From positions 62,001-126,000 of the forward strand of contig DATMML010000042.1 of assembly GCA_035570235.1 (NCBI GenBank): 64,000 nucleotides of DNA. Reading direction: 5' to 3'. Position 1 is the stretch's first letter. Each line of letters opens with the position of its first letter. The notes under the pieces were generated by a model. It saw only the letters and a list, made by a program, of their open reading frames with translations. It was not told where the DNA came from and did not search any database. The stretch is from Vicinamibacteria bacterium (GTDB lineage Bacteria > Acidobacteriota > Vicinamibacteria > Fen-336). Positions 48,421-57,111 of the stretch are shown one piece after another. The translations under genes and the position numbers were made by a program.

Positions 48421-49833
48421 ATGAATCTCTACCTCGTCCTGCTTGTCGGCTATTCCGCGCTCCTCGTCGGGATCGGCATCGGGATCGGGCGGCGCACGCG
48501 CCGGGCCTCCGACTTTTTTGTCGCTGGCCGCCGGCTGGGACCGGGGCTCCTCTTCGCCACGATGCTGGCTGCCAACATCGGGGCGGGATCTACGGTGGGG
48601 GCGACCGGGCTCGGCTATCGGGACGGGATCGCCGCGTGGTGGTGGGTGGGATCGACGGCGATAGGCTCCGCGGTGCTCGCGTTCTGGGTGGGGCCGGCCC
48701 TGCGGCGGGTGAGCCAACGGTTGGACCTTCACACAGTCGGCGACTACCTGGAATACCGGTACGGCCCGGCTGTTCGCGTGGCCGAGGCGGTGATCCTCGG
48801 CTTGGCCTCGCTCGCTATCCTGGCGGGGCAGTTGATCGCCCTCGCATGGGTGCTCGAGGTGACGGTGGGCGTCCCGAAGGCTCTCGGTTGCCTCATCGGG
48901 GGCCTGGTCGTCACCGGGTATTTCAGCGTGGGCGGTCTCTCCGCGGCGGTTTGGGTGAACGTCGCCCAGCTGACGGTCAAGCTGGTCGGTCTGGGGATCG
49001 CGGTGCCCTTCGCCTTGCGGGAAGCCGGCGGCTGGCCCGGCCCTTCGTCCGTGCTCGCGGCAGACGCGGGCTACTGGGGCTTCTGGCACAACGCCGGCTC
49101 GGGGTGGCCCCTGCTCATGCTGTTGGCCCCGGCCTTTGCCGTCTCCCCCGGTCTCCTCCAGAAGATTTACGGAGCGCGGGACGACGCGGCCGCCCGCCTC
49201 GGAGCGGGCGCTACGGCCTTGGCCCTCCTGCTTTACTCCTGGGTCCCGCCCCTCCTCGGCATCCTGGCACGCTCACGGTTCCCCGACCTCGCTTCCCCCG
49301 AGCTCGCGCTTCCTATGCTCCTGAGGCACTCGGTGCCGCCCGTCATCGGTGGCCTGGGGTTGGCGGCTGTCTTCTCGGCGGAGATGAGCGCGGCCGACGC
49401 CGTGCTCTTCATGCTCTCCACCTCCATCGCGCAGGACCTCTACAAGCGCTTCTTCAACCCCGACGCTTCCGACGCTCGTCTCCTCGCGGCTGCCCGCCTG
49501 ACCGCGTACCTTTCGGGTGGCGCCGCCATCGCGCTCGCGATCACGCTAGGCAACGTCATCGGCGCCTTGAGCGTCTTCTACACCCTGCTTACGGTGAGCC
49601 TATTTGTCCCCATCCTGGGCGGCCTCCTCATCCGTGGGGCCGGCACGGCCGAGGCCCTCGCCGCCATCGCCTTGGGACTCACCGGCGCCTTGGCGGTTCA
49701 TCTCACGACCTCGTCTCGAGGCGAGGGGGCCCTCACGCCAGCCTGCGTAGGAACCCTCGCCGCCGCGGCCGGCTTCATCACGACCCGGCTGCTGCGCTTC
49801 TATTCGAGGACCAAGCCCTCGCCAATCTCTTGA
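48421..49833 (+). CDS. Sodium:solute symporter family protein
   Basis: 470 residues from ATG 48421; the extra upstream frame is not membrane-like. About 13 hydrophobic segments begin with MNLYLVLLVGYSALLVGIG. The SSS signature RRASDFFVAGRRLGPGLLFA and the Na+-site region TMLAANIGAGSTVGATGLGY are clear, as is LGLAAVFSAEMSAADAVLFM in the second repeat. It takes up an organic solute with sodium; the substrate cannot be told. Followed by hflK after 85 bases. Confidence 0.88.
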   Translation: MNLYLVLLVGYSALLVGIGIGIGRRTRRASDFFVAGRRLGPGLLFATMLAANIGAGSTVGATGLGYRDGIAAWWWVGSTAIGSAVLAFWVGPALRRVSQRLDLHTVGDYLEYRYGPAVRVAEAVILGLASLAILAGQLIALAWVLEVTVGVPKALGCLIGGLVVTGYFSVGGLSAAVWVNVAQLTVKLVGLGIAVPFALREAGGWPGPSSVLAADAGYWGFWHNAGSGWPLLMLLAPAFAVSPGLLQKIYGARDDAAARLGAGATALALLLYSWVPPLLGILARSRFPDLASPELALPMLLRHSVPPVIGGLGLAAVFSAEMSAADAVLFMLSTSIAQDLYKRFFNPDASDARLLAAARLTAYLSGGAAIALAITLGNVIGALSVFYTLLTVSLFVPILGGLLIRGAGTAEALAAIALGLTGALAVHLTTSSRGEGALTPACVGTLAAAAGFITTRLLRFYSRTKPSPIS

Positions 49834-49918
49834 CCACCCTCCAACATTGGAACGCAGACGGAAGTTCGCGGATCCGCGGGGTATACTGGTCTCGCACCAA
49901 GCAGGAAGGGAGAGCGTA

Positions 49919-50941
49919 ATGGCGCGACCCGGTTGGGATGGCGGCCCTATCGATATCGGCGGGGGTCGCAACATAAGGATTGTCCTCCCCTCGGTGCCTC
50001 CCAACGTGCTGCGGCTGGTCCTGGCCGCGGCCGCCCTCCTCATCGTGCTCGTGACCGGCTACTACCAGGTCGAACCCGATGAAGTGGGCGTCGTCCAGCG
50101 CTTCGGGCGGTTCGTCCGCACCTCGGATCCGGGCCCTCACATCAAGATTCCCTTGGGCGTCGAAACGGTGACCAAGGTTCCCGTTCAGGCGACGCTCAAG
50201 ATGGAGTTCGGCTTCCGCACCGTGAGGCCGGGGATCAAGTCCACCTTCGCCCCCCCCACCCCGGAGACCGTAGGCGAGTCCGTCATGCTCACGGGCGACC
50301 TCAACGTGGCGGTGGTGGAGTGGATCGTGCAGTACCGGATCCGGGACCCGAAGAAGTTTCTCTTTCACGTGCGGGATGTCCCCCTGACCTTCCAGTACAT
50401 GTCCGAAGCGGCCATGCGCCAGGTCGTGGGAGACCACAGTGTGGACGAGGTCTTGACCATCGGGCGCGAGACCGTCGCGCTTCAGGCCAAGGAGGAGCTC
50501 CAGCGGCTGTGTGACCTGTACGGGATCGGCATCGTTGTCCAACAGCTCATCCTGCAGGACGTGAACCCCCCGGACCCGGTCAAGGCCGCCTTCAACGAGG
50601 TGAACCAGGCCATACAGGAGAAGGAGCGTTCCATCAACGAGGCCTGGGCCGACTACAACAAGTCCGTCCCCCGCGCCAAGGGGGAAGCGGACCAAGCGGT
50701 GAGGGCGGCCGAGGGGTACGCCCTGGAGCGTGTCAACATCGCCGAGGGAGACGCAAAACGCTTTGATGCCCTCTACGAGGAGTACCGCAAGGCTCCCGCC
50801 GTGACCCGGAAGCGCATCTACCTCGAGACCATGCGAGAGCTCCTTCCGAAGCTGGGCCGGAAGCTGCTCTTGGATGACAAGGCCAAGGGGATTCTCCCCC
50901 TCTTTCAGCTCGATGGGGACCGGAAAGAGGTGAAGCCGTGA
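49919..50941 (+). CDS. hflK: HflK, SPFH/prohibitin-family FtsH modulator
   Basis: 340 residues from ATG 49919, preceded by GGAAGGGAGAG (strong ribosome-binding site); a -10-like TATACT occurs near 49882. One N-terminal transmembrane helix (~40-57, LAAAALLIVLVTGYY), then the SPFH domain (YYQVEPDEVGVVQRFGRFV) and a long helical tail (KSVPRAKGEADQAVRAAEGY). With HflC it forms a cage around the FtsH protease. The stop overlaps hflC. Confidence 0.92.
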   Translation: MARPGWDGGPIDIGGGRNIRIVLPSVPPNVLRLVLAAAALLIVLVTGYYQVEPDEVGVVQRFGRFVRTSDPGPHIKIPLGVETVTKVPVQATLKMEFGFRTVRPGIKSTFAPPTPETVGESVMLTGDLNVAVVEWIVQYRIRDPKKFLFHVRDVPLTFQYMSEAAMRQVVGDHSVDEVLTIGRETVALQAKEELQRLCDLYGIGIVVQQLILQDVNPPDPVKAAFNEVNQAIQEKERSINEAWADYNKSVPRAKGEADQAVRAAEGYALERVNIAEGDAKRFDALYEEYRKAPAVTRKRIYLETMRELLPKLGRKLLLDDKAKGILPLFQLDGDRKEVKP

Positions 50942-51873
50942 AGAACCCCCTGACCCTGTTCGCGGCCGCGGTCGTGGTCGTCCTCCTCTTCTCCTCCGTC
51001 TACACGCTCTCGGAGACCGAGCAGGCGATCCTCACCCAGTTCGGGCGGCCGGTGGGAGGATTGATCACGGACCCCGGCCTGCATATGAAGATCCCCTTCA
51101 TCCAGGATGTCCACCGTTTCGACAAACGCTGGCTCGAGTTTGACGGCGACGCCCGGGAGATCACGACCAAGGACAAGAAGTACATTTGGGTGGACACCTA
51201 CGCCCGCTGGCGCATCGCGGACCCCCTACGGTTCTACCAAGCGGTACGGGACGAGCGGGGCGCTCAAAGTCGGCTCGACGACATCGTGGACGGGGAGACC
51301 CGCAACGCCGTGGCCTCCTTCGACCTCATCGAGCTGGTCCGCTCCAGCAATCGCCCCTTCCAGACCACGGAGGAGCTGGAGGGGATCGGGGCCGCCGAGG
51401 CCATGGCCAAGATCAGCTCCGGGCGGGGTCAGATCGCCCAGATCATTCTCGATAAAGCCGCTAAGATCACCCCCGAGTTCGGTATCGAGCTCGTAGATGT
51501 CCGCTTCCGTCGCATCAACTACGTGGACACCGTGCAGCAGAAGGTGTTCGAGCGGATGATCTCGGAGCGGAAGCGGATCGCGGAGCGGAGCCGCTCCGAG
51601 GGCCAAGGACGCGCCGCGGAGATCCGCGGCGAGAAGGAGCGTGACATTCTCGCCGCCACCTCCGTGGGATACAAGAGCGCCCAGGGGCTGAAGGGCGCTG
51701 CCGACGCCAAGGCCACGGCCATTTACGCGAAGGCCTATGGGAAGGACCCGGACTTCTACCAATTCTCGAAGACCATGGAGACCCTCAACAAGAGCCTTGA
51801 CGACAAGGCGTGGCTGATCCTTTCCTCGGACTCCGAGCTCCTCAGGTACCTCAAGGGGTCGGAGGGAAGGTAG
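50938..51873 (+). CDS. hflC: HflC, SPFH/prohibitin-family FtsH modulator
   Basis: 311 residues from GTG 50938, which overlaps the hflK stop and has GAGGTG just before it. N-terminal helix (~5-20), SPFH domain (LSETEQAILTQFGRPVGG) and coiled-coil tail with RSEGQGRAAEIRGEKERDIL. Length and gene order match hflKC operons. Confidence 0.93.
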   Translation: MKNPLTLFAAAVVVVLLFSSVYTLSETEQAILTQFGRPVGGLITDPGLHMKIPFIQDVHRFDKRWLEFDGDAREITTKDKKYIWVDTYARWRIADPLRFYQAVRDERGAQSRLDDIVDGETRNAVASFDLIELVRSSNRPFQTTEELEGIGAAEAMAKISSGRGQIAQIILDKAAKITPEFGIELVDVRFRRINYVDTVQQKVFERMISERKRIAERSRSEGQGRAAEIRGEKERDILAATSVGYKSAQGLKGAADAKATAIYAKAYGKDPDFYQFSKTMETLNKSLDDKAWLILSSDSELLRYLKGSEGR

Positions 51874-51877
51874 TTCG

Positions 51878-51902
51878 GCCCCTCCGCGGCCTCGAGAGGG
51901 GC
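51878..51902. terminator. Hairpin between convergent hflC and Usp genes
   Basis: GCCCCTC (51878-51884) pairs with GAGGGGC (51896-51902) around an 11-base loop in the 61-base gap between two convergent genes. No U-run. It could serve both directions. Confidence 0.4.
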
Positions 51903-51934
51903 GGGGCTGACGGACCGGAGCCAGCTCTCTCAGA

Positions 51935-53098
51935 TCAGGATGGGTTCCCGCGCGGGGGCCGGCGCTCCGCGACCACCGTCACCTGCATGTCCTTGGCGAG
52001 ATGTACGACCCTCATGGCGGTGTGCCTCTTGTTCAGGAGGGGGATGAAACGCTTGGACGGCTTGGCAAGGAAGATCTGCGTGACCCCATTTCGGCGTGCG
52101 AAGTCCACCAGGACCTCCGCCTCGTCCCTCCCCTCCAGCACTCGGGCCTCGATGTGCAGCTTCCGCGCGAACTCCAGATGCCGCTCGAGCGCCTCGCGGG
52201 CCTCCTTCGCCAGCTCCTCGAGGCGGCCGGAGACCAACACCGACACGGCAAAGCAGTCGGCCTTTAGGTAGTCGGCGACGCGTCGGCCACGCCGGATCAG
52301 GCCCACGGTGGCGAGCGACTCCGTCAGGTGAATGAGAATCCGCTCCCGGGCCTCGGCCGTTGCCGTCGAGGGCAAGATGCTGGGCCTCGGGTCGGGCGGC
52401 GGAGCATCCAGGTCGACGGCGTCTCGTTGCCGCACATCGATTTCGTGCGCGGTCTGCCGAAGGGCCATCTCGCGTAACGCGGCCAGCGTGGACTCCTTGA
52501 AGAAGTTCTCCATCGCGCGCTCGGCCTTGTCCGGGCCATAGACCGCCCCCCGCTCCAGTCGATTGAGAAGGGCCCGCGGGGGCAGGTCGATCAAGATGAT
52601 CTGGTCCGCTTCCTTGACTACCCAGTCGGGAATGGTCTCCCGAACCTGGATGCCGGTGATCTCACGCATCTGATCGTTGAGGCTTTCCAGATGCTGAACG
52701 TTCATGGTCGTGAGCACCTCGATGCCGGCCTCGAGGAGCATCATCACGTCTTCCCAGCGTTTGGTTCGAGCCGAGCCCGGCACATTGGTGTGCGGGAATT
52801 CGTCGACGGCGCAGATCTCGGGGTGCCGCGCGAGAATGGCGTCCGTGTCCATCTCCTCGCACTCGTGCCCGCGGTACTCCATGCACCGCCGGGGGATGAC
52901 TTCCAGTCCCGCCAATTTCGCGATGGTGTCCTGGCGACCGTGCGGCTCAAAGTAGCCGACCACCACATCATGTCCCTGCGCCTTCAGCTGTTGAGCTTCC
53001 TCCAGCATCCTGAACGTCTTCCCCACTCCCGCGGCATACCCCAGGAAGACCTTGAGCCGGCCCTTCCTGATCGCCGCCAGCCCTTCCGCTTGGCTCAT
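51935..53098 (-). CDS. Free-standing KdpD N-terminal domain plus Usp domain protein
   Basis: 387 residues. The KdpD-type ATPase domain occupies ~12-215: Walker A GYAAGVGKTF at 20-29, the histidine-rich DEFPHTNVPGS motif and the LNDQMREITGIQVRET stretch. Residues ~250-380 are a Usp (universal stress) fold as in KdpD. There is no transmembrane region, GAF or kinase part, so it is not a truncated KdpD ending by accident: the stop follows the Usp domain directly. No kdpFABC is nearby. It overlaps the related upstream gene by 4 bases. Possibly a K+- or c-di-AMP-responsive accessory protein; this is inference. Confidence 0.8.
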   Translation of the reverse strand: MSQAEGLAAIRKGRLKVFLGYAAGVGKTFRMLEEAQQLKAQGHDVVVGYFEPHGRQDTIAKLAGLEVIPRRCMEYRGHECEEMDTDAILARHPEICAVDEFPHTNVPGSARTKRWEDVMMLLEAGIEVLTTMNVQHLESLNDQMREITGIQVRETIPDWVVKEADQIILIDLPPRALLNRLERGAVYGPDKAERAMENFFKESTLAALREMALRQTAHEIDVRQRDAVDLDAPPPDPRPSILPSTATAEARERILIHLTESLATVGLIRRGRRVADYLKADCFAVSVLVSGRLEELAKEAREALERHLEFARKLHIEARVLEGRDEAEVLVDFARRNGVTQIFLAKPSKRFIPLLNKRHTAMRVVHLAKDMQVTVVAERRPPRGNPS

Positions 53099-54201
53099 GA
53101 GTGGGGGAATATCCGGACGTCGATCCCGTCCGCTCCCAAGATCAGTCGCTCGACGGGGTTCGGTCGCAGGCGGCTCATCCAGCCGGCCTCCTGGCTATGG
53201 CCGACGAAGATCTGGGTGATGCCGTGCCTGGCTGCAAATTCCAGAATGGCCCGGATCGGATCCGCGGCCCGTAGGATCTCGACGTGGGCCTTGGCCTCGC
53301 GGGCACAAGCCAGATTCTGCTCCAGCACTTGGTCATCCGTGGGGCTGGATTGCTGCTGCTGGACGTAGATCACGTGGAGATCGCCATGGAACCGGTCCGC
53401 CTGCCGGCGTCCACGATGGATCATCACACTCGCGTTCGACCGCGGCGTGATGCAGACGAGAATGCGCTCGTGGGGCCCATAGGCTTGCTCGATTCCCTGG
53501 CGACGGAGGTAGTCCTCCAGCTGTTGATCGACGACCTCCGCGGCGAGGACAAGGGCGATCTCTCTCAACTGGGACAGCTGCCGCTCCGCTCGAGAAGGGT
53601 CCACAGCCGGGTCCCCCCCCTGTAGATAGCGGGTGACGCAATACTCCGGAGGGGCGTCCACCACCTCGATTTCGTCGGCCGTCCTCAGGAACGATTCCGG
53701 AACGGAGTCGGTCGCAGACTTCCCCCGAATGGCCTCTACCGCCGCCTGCCTCTCTTTGACGTACTGCAGGTTGATGGAGGTGATGACGGAGATGCCGGCC
53801 GACAGGAGCTCTTCGACGTCCTGCCACCGCTCAGAGTGCTTGCTGCCGGGGGGGTTCCGGTAGGCCAGGCCATCGATGAGGCAGACCTGGGGATGCCGGC
53901 GAAGCACGGCCGGGAGGTCGATGGCGGAGCTTCCCAGATCGGTACGGGGGGCAATGACTTCGAAGCCTTGCAGGAGATCTCTCACATCCGCCGGAGCCGA
54001 GGGCTGGGTGGCCGCGACCACGACGTCCTGGCCTCGCTTCTTGCGCCGCCGGCCCTCATCCAGCATCCGGAACGACTTTCCGACCCCCGAGGCGTATCCC
54101 AAGAAGACCTTCAGCTTCCCCCGCAGCCGGTGACGCTCTTCCGCCTCTACGCGCTTGAGAAATTGCTCCGGGCTGGGGCGGACATAGTCCCTGTCGGGCA
54201 T
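53095..54201 (-). CDS. Second KdpD N-terminal/Usp protein, motif-diverged paralogue
   Basis: 368 residues from ATG 54201 (frame open further but unsupported). Walker A is GYASGVGKSF at ~35-44. The conserved DELAHTN-type motif has become DGLAYRNPPGSKHSERW, so the acidic and histidine residues are replaced. A Usp fold fills ~235-365 (ILVCITPRSNASVMIHRGRR). It is upstream of, and overlaps, its paralogue; they are clearly homologous but well diverged. A structural or regulatory partner role, with reduced ATPase function, is inferred. Confidence 0.78.
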   Translation of the reverse strand: MPDRDYVRPSPEQFLKRVEAEERHRLRGKLKVFLGYASGVGKSFRMLDEGRRRKKRGQDVVVAATQPSAPADVRDLLQGFEVIAPRTDLGSSAIDLPAVLRRHPQVCLIDGLAYRNPPGSKHSERWQDVEELLSAGISVITSINLQYVKERQAAVEAIRGKSATDSVPESFLRTADEIEVVDAPPEYCVTRYLQGGDPAVDPSRAERQLSQLREIALVLAAEVVDQQLEDYLRRQGIEQAYGPHERILVCITPRSNASVMIHRGRRQADRFHGDLHVIYVQQQQSSPTDDQVLEQNLACAREAKAHVEILRAADPIRAILEFAARHGITQIFVGHSQEAGWMSRLRPNPVERLILGADGIDVRIFPHS

Positions 54202-54278
54202 GTCTCGGTAGCCTACCCTCTTTGGACCTCTCTCGGCCACCACCACCGGAACAGCCACCTGACGGCCACCCGACAGCC

Positions 54279-54307
54279 TTGACGCGGGAGGGAACGGTGG
54301 ATAGTCT
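54279..54307 (+). promoter_or_regulatory. Possible sigma-70 promoter of the Ser/Thr kinase gene
   Basis: TTGACG (54279-54284), exact 17-base spacer, TAGTCT (54302-54307), about 70 bases before the start codon. The -10 box is a half match. Confidence 0.4.
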
Positions 54308-54379
54308 GAGCTGCAAAGTGGACGCCACGCGCACACGTTAAGGCAGAGCCCGCTCCGAACGACATCGGGGACTGAGCCC

Positions 54380-56968
54380 GTGAAACTCTCCCTCGGGACC
54401 ACCCTCGGCCCGTACGAGATCGCCGGCCTGCTCGACACCGGCGGTATGGGCGAGGTCTACCGTGCGCGTGACCTGCGCCTGGGCCGTGATGTCGCGGTCA
54501 AGATCATCCGGGACGGGGCGAGTGCCCAGTCGGGCATGCTCGAGCGTTTTGAGCTCGAGGCCAAGTTGGCCGGGCGGCTCAACCACCCTAACATCCTCGC
54601 TATCCATGACGTAGGAACTCACGACGGTGCGCCGTATCTGGTCATGGAGCTGCTCGAAGGCGAGACCCTCGCGGCCTCCCTCGCCCGGGGGCCGATCCCG
54701 CCCCGCAAGGCTCTCGACCTCGCCCTCCAGATCGCGACCGGGCTGGCCGCGGCGCATGCCAAGGGTGTCATCCATCGCGACCTGAAGCCGTCCAACGTCT
54801 TCCTGACCAAGGATGGTCAGGTCAAGATCGTCGATTTCGGCCTGGCGGAGCCCCTGCTCTCCACGACTCCCCCCGACAGCTCGATGGCGACGACCTCCCC
54901 CGTCCTCGCGAGCCCGGAGCGCGTGATGGGAACCGCCTCCTACATGTCCCCCGAGCAGGTACGGGGTGAGGCCGCGGATCAACGCAGCGATATCTTCTCT
55001 TTCGGTGTCGTCCTCTACGAGATGCTGATGGGGCGGCGCGCCTTCCAGGCCCCCAGCGGCGTCGAGACGCTCAGCGCCATCCTGAACACCGAACCGCTGG
55101 GCCTGGGCGACGCCTCCGGAATCCTGCAGCCGGGCGTGGAGTCGCTGCTGCGCCACTGTCTCGAGAAGTCGCCGGACGCGCGTTTTCAGTCGGCCCGTGA
55201 CCTGGCCTTTCACATTTCCTCCCTCGCGGAGGACCCGACGTCGGGCCGCCATCCCCTGATCCCGGGGAACCGGCGACGGCTGACGCCGGCCGCGCTCACC
55301 CGCGCCACCATGGCCGCCGCCCTCGTCCTCGCCGCCGCCGCCGCCTACTACGCGGGGGCGCGCGGGGGCCGAAATGCCATCCCTTCTTACCAGCCCCTGA
55401 CCTTCCGCCGCGGGCTCGTTATCTCCGCCCGCTTCGGCCCCGACAGCCAGACCGTGGTCTACGGGGCGGCCTGGGACGGGCAGCCGGTTCGACTCTTCAC
55501 CACCCGCCCCGGAAGCCCGGAGTCCACTCGCCTTGACCTCCCGGATTCCGACGTGCTTGCGGTCTCTCGTTCCGGCGAGATGGCTCTCTCCCTCGGCCGG
55601 CACTTCACGTTGGGGCTCGAGACGCGGGGCACCCTGGCCCGGGTGCCCCTCTCGGGGGCGGCGCCGCGGGAGATGCTTACGGACGTGGAGTCGGCGGACT
55701 GGGCCCCCGACGGCACTGGCCTGGCCGTGATTCATGTCGTGCAGGACCACTACCGCCTCGAGTTCCCGATCGGACGGATTCTCTACGAGACCGGCGGCTG
55801 GCTCAGTCACGTGCGCTTCTCGCCGGACGGCCGTGCGATCGCCTTCATCGAGCACTCCGTCCGCAGCGACGATCGGGGCGAGATCTCGGTGACCGACCCC
55901 GGGGGCCGCAGCCGACGCCTCCTGTCCGCGGGGTGGTCGAGCGCGAATGGCCTCGCCTGGCGGGAAGACGGCAAGGAGGTTTGGTTCACGGCCTCCGAGG
56001 TCGGGCCCCGCTCCGCGCTCTACGGCGTCGACCTCTCGGGGAGGCGACGGCTTCTCACGCGGGCCCCCGGACGCCTCAAGCTGGAGGACGTGCGGGGAGG
56101 CCACATCCTCCTGACCGAGGATCGCTTCCGTCTCCAACTCGCCCTGCGCGAAGCAAGGGGGGCGGAGCGTGATCTCTCCTGGCTCGACGGCGGCACCCTC
56201 ACCGACCTCGCGGACGACGGGAGCGTGGTCGTGTTCAGCGAGCAGGGGGCGGGCGCGGGGGCGCCGTCCGGCTCCGTCTACCTGCGGCGGACAGAGGGCT
56301 CCCCTCCCGTCCGGCTTGGCGAAGGCTGGATCGGCGTGCTCTCCCCGGACGGGGCCTGGTGCGCCTCCGTCGTGCTCACGAGCCCACCCTCGCTCGTCTT
56401 GCTGCCAACGGGGCCGGGGGAACTACGGACCGTCGAACCGGGTGGCCTTGCCCATTTCGAGGCGTTGGCTTGGTTTCCCGACGGCCGGCGCCTCCTCATT
56501 GCGGGGGACGAGCCGGGGCGCGGAGTCAAGATCTACGTCCAGGAGGTGGGTCAGGGACGCCCGCGGCCGATCTCCCGCGAGGGGTTTCATTTCCCCTATG
56601 GCTCGCGCCCGATCGCACCGGACGGAAAGCGGATCGCGGCTCTCGACCCTGAGGGTCGCGTGGTGCTCTACCCCGTGGATGGAGGAGACCCGGAAGCGGT
56701 GCTGGGCCTCGACCCCGGGGACACCCCCCTACGCTGGGGAGCGGACGGGCGATCCCTCTACGTGACCCGCCGGGGCAGCCTGCCGGCCCGGATCTGGCGT
56801 GTCGACCTCGCCCGCGGATCGAAGGGGCTCACGGCAGAACTCTCGCCCTTCGACCGCGCGGGCGTCATGAACCTGATCGCGGCTCAGGTCACCCCCGACG
56901 GGCGCACCTTCGCCTACAGCTACTCCAGAACCCTCTCGGACCTTCTCCTCGTCGAAGGCCTGCCGTAG
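54380..56968 (+). CDS. Ser/Thr protein kinase with TolB-like propeller
   Basis: 862 residues from GTG 54380. The PknB-type kinase domain (~8-275) has a G-loop LLDTGGMGEVYRARD, catalytic Lys in VAVKII, HRD in GVIHRDLKPSNVF, DFG in KIVDFGLAEP and GTASYMSPEQVRG. One transmembrane helix is at ~310-330 (LTRATMAAALVLAAAAAYYA). The extracytoplasmic part (~340-862) consists of WD40/TolB-like blades (VRFSPDGRAIAFIE, LSPDGAWCASVV, QVTPDGRTFAYSYSR). This kinase-propeller design is frequent in Acidobacteria. It probably senses an envelope signal. Confidence 0.92.
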   Translation: MKLSLGTTLGPYEIAGLLDTGGMGEVYRARDLRLGRDVAVKIIRDGASAQSGMLERFELEAKLAGRLNHPNILAIHDVGTHDGAPYLVMELLEGETLAASLARGPIPPRKALDLALQIATGLAAAHAKGVIHRDLKPSNVFLTKDGQVKIVDFGLAEPLLSTTPPDSSMATTSPVLASPERVMGTASYMSPEQVRGEAADQRSDIFSFGVVLYEMLMGRRAFQAPSGVETLSAILNTEPLGLGDASGILQPGVESLLRHCLEKSPDARFQSARDLAFHISSLAEDPTSGRHPLIPGNRRRLTPAALTRATMAAALVLAAAAAYYAGARGGRNAIPSYQPLTFRRGLVISARFGPDSQTVVYGAAWDGQPVRLFTTRPGSPESTRLDLPDSDVLAVSRSGEMALSLGRHFTLGLETRGTLARVPLSGAAPREMLTDVESADWAPDGTGLAVIHVVQDHYRLEFPIGRILYETGGWLSHVRFSPDGRAIAFIEHSVRSDDRGEISVTDPGGRSRRLLSAGWSSANGLAWREDGKEVWFTASEVGPRSALYGVDLSGRRRLLTRAPGRLKLEDVRGGHILLTEDRFRLQLALREARGAERDLSWLDGGTLTDLADDGSVVVFSEQGAGAGAPSGSVYLRRTEGSPPVRLGEGWIGVLSPDGAWCASVVLTSPPSLVLLPTGPGELRTVEPGGLAHFEALAWFPDGRRLLIAGDEPGRGVKIYVQEVGQGRPRPISREGFHFPYGSRPIAPDGKRIAALDPEGRVVLYPVDGGDPEAVLGLDPGDTPLRWGADGRSLYVTRRGSLPARIWRVDLARGSKGLTAELSPFDRAGVMNLIAAQVTPDGRTFAYSYSRTLSDLLLVEGLP

Positions 56969-56973
56969 AGGGA

Positions 56974-57005
56974 GCCGGGATGGAGCGGCCCCGCTCCATC
57001 CCGGC
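56974..57005. terminator. Strong bidirectional hairpin
   Basis: A perfect 15-base inverted repeat, GCCGGGATGGAGCGG against CCGCTCCATCCCGGC, with only two bases between the arms. It lies between the stop codons of the kinase (56968) and the short peptide gene (57019) and could end both messages. No U-run on either strand. Confidence 0.6.
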
Positions 57006-57018
57006 GGCAACGCGGGCT

Positions 57019-57111
57019 CTAGCCGGGGCCGATGCAGGCGGCGGTCTTCTTCTTCTTCTTGGCCGGCTTCTTGGTGGTCTTCTTCTTGGCCGCCTTCTTC
57101 TTTTTTGCCAT
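57019..57111 (-). CDS. Lys-rich 30-residue peptide, candidate RiPP precursor
   Basis: A 30-codon gene on the minus strand. The ATG (57111-57109) shares its A with the TGA of the radical SAM gene (TGATG), and GGAAGG lies 5-6 bases upstream, so translation is well supported. The peptide starts MAKKKKAAKKKTTKK, carries 14 lysines in all within the first 22 residues, and ends KTAACIGPG. The two-part shape, a basic front and a short neutral tail with one Cys, one Ile and Gly-Pro-Gly, looks like leader plus core. The alternative is a histone H1-like nucleoid or RNA-binding peptide. It is followed by the hairpin at 56974-57005. No homologue is known to me. Confidence 0.65.
   Translation of the reverse strand: MAKKKKAAKKKTTKKPAKKKKKTAACIGPG

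Noticed and set aside
54338-56137. 599-codon open frame on the minus strand
   Set aside because: It is antisense to the Ser/Thr kinase gene, whose kinase motifs are all intact. The shadow is a by-product of GC-rich codon use.
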